From Acidobacteriota bacterium (GTDB lineage: Bacteria; Acidobacteriota; Terriglobia; Terriglobales; SCQP01): a stretch of DNA of 7,514 nt. The stretch is from the NCBI GenBank assembly GCA_021818645.1, contig JAKATS010000206.1, positions 1 through 7,514 on the forward strand, written 5' to 3'. Under the pieces are notes generated by a model. That model did no database searches. It saw only the letters and a program-made list of their open reading frames with translations, and was not told the origin of the DNA. This document shows, one piece after another, positions 6,492 to 7,514 of this stretch (positions are counted from its first letter, which is position 1; the number at the start of each line of letters is the position of its first letter). The position numbers and the translations under genes are program-made.

Positions 6492-7514
6492 ATGCCAATG
6501 CGCGGGAAGGTAATCGGGAAGGGATTACGGTTCGCAACGATCTTTGCCCTGGCCGCCATGAGCCGCGCGGCGGCGCCGGCGAAAAAGCCCTTGACGTTCC
6601 GGGCTTTTTTTCATGCGGTGACGATCGCCGCGGTGCGCATGGCGCCGGACGGGCAGGCGGTGATCATCGAAACCCGGCGGCCCGATTACGCGCACAACCG
6701 GTTCCGCTCCGACCTGTGGCTATACCGGACAGCACTGCAACGGCTGCTGCGGCTCACCGTCGCGGGCCATGATTTCGACCCGCACTGGTCGCCGGATGGC
6801 CGCTGGATCGCCTTTCTCTCCAACCGGAAGAAGCAGGGGCCGCAGTTGTATGTGATTTCGCCGCGGGGCGGCGAAGCCATTCAAATGACCCAGGCGAAGG
6901 CCGGCGGCGTGCATACCTATGTCTGGGCGCCCGATTCACGGTCGCTCTACTTCGCGGCCAAGGTACCGCTGACCAAGACGCAGATCGCGGCGCATACCCA
7001 GCGCTGGCACGACGTGATCCGGTATCGCCGCGACCTGCGCCCCGACAACTTGTATCAAGTGCCGGTGCCGGCGCGCTCCCTCGCGATGCTTTCGCCGCCC
7101 CCGGCCCAACTCATGGCCCACGCGCGGCTGCGCATCCAGCAGATGATCGTGACGCCTGACGGGCGCCAACTGGTCTATTTGACCGCTTCGCGGCGCGGGC
7201 CGATTTTCATCACCGGCAATGACGGATACCGCAAGCACCAGTTGTTTCTCGTGAACCTGGCCGCGGCCGGGCATCCGACGCGGCAACTGACGCATACCCA
7301 GGCGGTGGTCGCCGATTTGCGCATGGCGGCCAACGGCCGCGGCTTTTATTTTCTGGCCAACTCGAATATCCCGGGGCGGTACGCCGATCTTTCCGGCCGG
7401 GTGTTTTACCAGCCGCTGACCGGCGGCGCGCCGACGCGGCTGGCGCCCAACTATGCCGGTTCGTTCAGCCATTTCACCGTCAGCCCGAGCGGCGCGGTCA
7501 TCGCCACGGAGATC
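6492..7514 (+). CDS. Secreted S9-type (prolyl-oligopeptidase-like) peptidase, N-terminal propeller, partial (3' end beyond right edge)
   Basis: The frame is open from ATG 6492 to the edge, 341 codons. GAGG at 6481-6484, 7 nt upstream, supports this start. Residues 1-30 form a signal peptide (MPMRGKVIGKGLRFATIFAL, ending SRAAAPA). Mature sequence starts near KKPLTFRAFFHAVTIAAVRM. Then come repeated propeller blades of the TolB/PD40 type with the P-D-G turn: APDG (51-54), WSPDGRWIAFLS (99-110), WAPDSRSLYFAA (145-156), TPDGRQLVYLTA (221-232) and SPSG (331-334). The order of blades and the stretch HDVIRYRRDLRPDNLY resemble the substrate-gating propeller of S9C acylaminoacyl/dipeptidyl peptidases. 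The Ser-Asp-His catalytic domain would follow beyond the window and is not seen, so a non-enzymatic TolB-like propeller protein remains possible. The gene is divergent from the receptor; a periplasmic or exported peptidase could process peptides taken up there. Confidence 0.8.
   Translation, partial: MPMRGKVIGKGLRFATIFALAAMSRAAAPAKKPLTFRAFFHAVTIAAVRMAPDGQAVIIETRRPDYAHNRFRSDLWLYRTALQRLLRLTVAGHDFDPHWSPDGRWIAFLSNRKKQGPQLYVISPRGGEAIQMTQAKAGGVHTYVWAPDSRSLYFAAKVPLTKTQIAAHTQRWHDVIRYRRDLRPDNLYQVPVPARSLAMLSPPPAQLMAHARLRIQQMIVTPDGRQLVYLTASRRGPIFITGNDGYRKHQLFLVNLAAAGHPTRQLTHTQAVVADLRMAANGRGFYFLANSNIPGRYADLSGRVFYQPLTGGAPTRLAPNYAGSFSHFTVSPSGAVIATEI
6582..6611 (+). other. Terminator-like hairpin inside the S9-type coding sequence
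   Basis: AAAAAGCCC (6582-6590) pairs with GGGCTTTTT (6601-6609) around a 10-nt loop, and the T run continues to 6611, seven T in all. This has the form of an intrinsic terminator, yet it lies in codons 31-40, just after the signal peptide. Only four G-C pairs are present, and the encoded KKPLTFRAFF fits the family, so the hairpin may simply follow from codon choice. Confidence 0.25.

Noticed and set aside
6224..6559. 111-residue minus-strand frame in the divergent region
   Set aside because: It overlaps the signal-peptide start of the S9-type gene on the opposite strand, has no ribosome site and no recognisable features.
6389..6772. 127-residue plus-strand frame overlapping the S9-type gene start
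   Set aside because: It is out of frame with the propeller protein, which has a signal peptide, a ribosome site and repeated P-D-G blades. This frame is G/R/A-rich shadow.
1..7514. CRISPR arrays, insertion-sequence ends, rRNA and riboswitches
   Set aside because: I looked for spaced direct repeats, transposase motifs with terminal inverted repeats, rRNA-like stretches and known riboswitch cores, and saw none that I could support.

Overview
The window looks like a piece of an Acidobacteriota chromosome. This rests on protein style: a very large outer-membrane receptor with an N-terminal carboxypeptidase-regulatory-like domain and an Oar-like barrel, a tyrosine recombinase with the short 'WWIRYAD..G' arm domain, and a secreted S9-type propeller protein. 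It is an inference, since no marker gene is present.

Two parts can be told apart. The left part (about 1-1613) is visibly richer in A/T and looks like the end of an integrated element. A leftward gene of unknown function runs off the left edge and is divergent from a tyrosine recombinase (integrase). The integrase reading frame is continuous from 471 to 1613 except for one in-frame TAG at 759-761, and all catalytic residues lie after it. A good promoter, with a palindrome inside its spacer, sits between the two genes. The integrase ends 13 bp before a complete tRNA-Ser(GCU) at 1627-1720, so the integrase lies on the 5' side of the tRNA, the reverse of the usual geometry of tRNA-integrated islands.

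A stretch of about 400 bp (1721-2126) without a convincing gene follows, ending in a long near-perfect hairpin (2127-2175). The hairpin lies 15 bp past the stop of a leftward gene for a 1291-aa TonB-dependent-receptor-like outer-membrane protein (2191-6066). That gene has an excellent promoter (TTGACA-N17-TATCAA) and a strong ribosome site.

A 425-bp divergent intergenic region (6067-6491) holds that promoter, a small GTG-started reading frame with a strong ribosome site, and an inverted repeat. The rightward gene from 6492 encodes a signal peptide and a beta-propeller typical of S9 (prolyl-oligopeptidase-type) peptidases, and runs off the right edge before its catalytic domain. A secreted peptidase divergent from an outer-membrane receptor would fit peptide scavenging, but nothing in the sequence shows the receptor's substrate.

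The points most worth checking are the reversed integrase/tRNA geometry, the amber codon in the integrase, and the unrecognised leftward gene. No wholly new multi-gene system can be demonstrated from this window alone.
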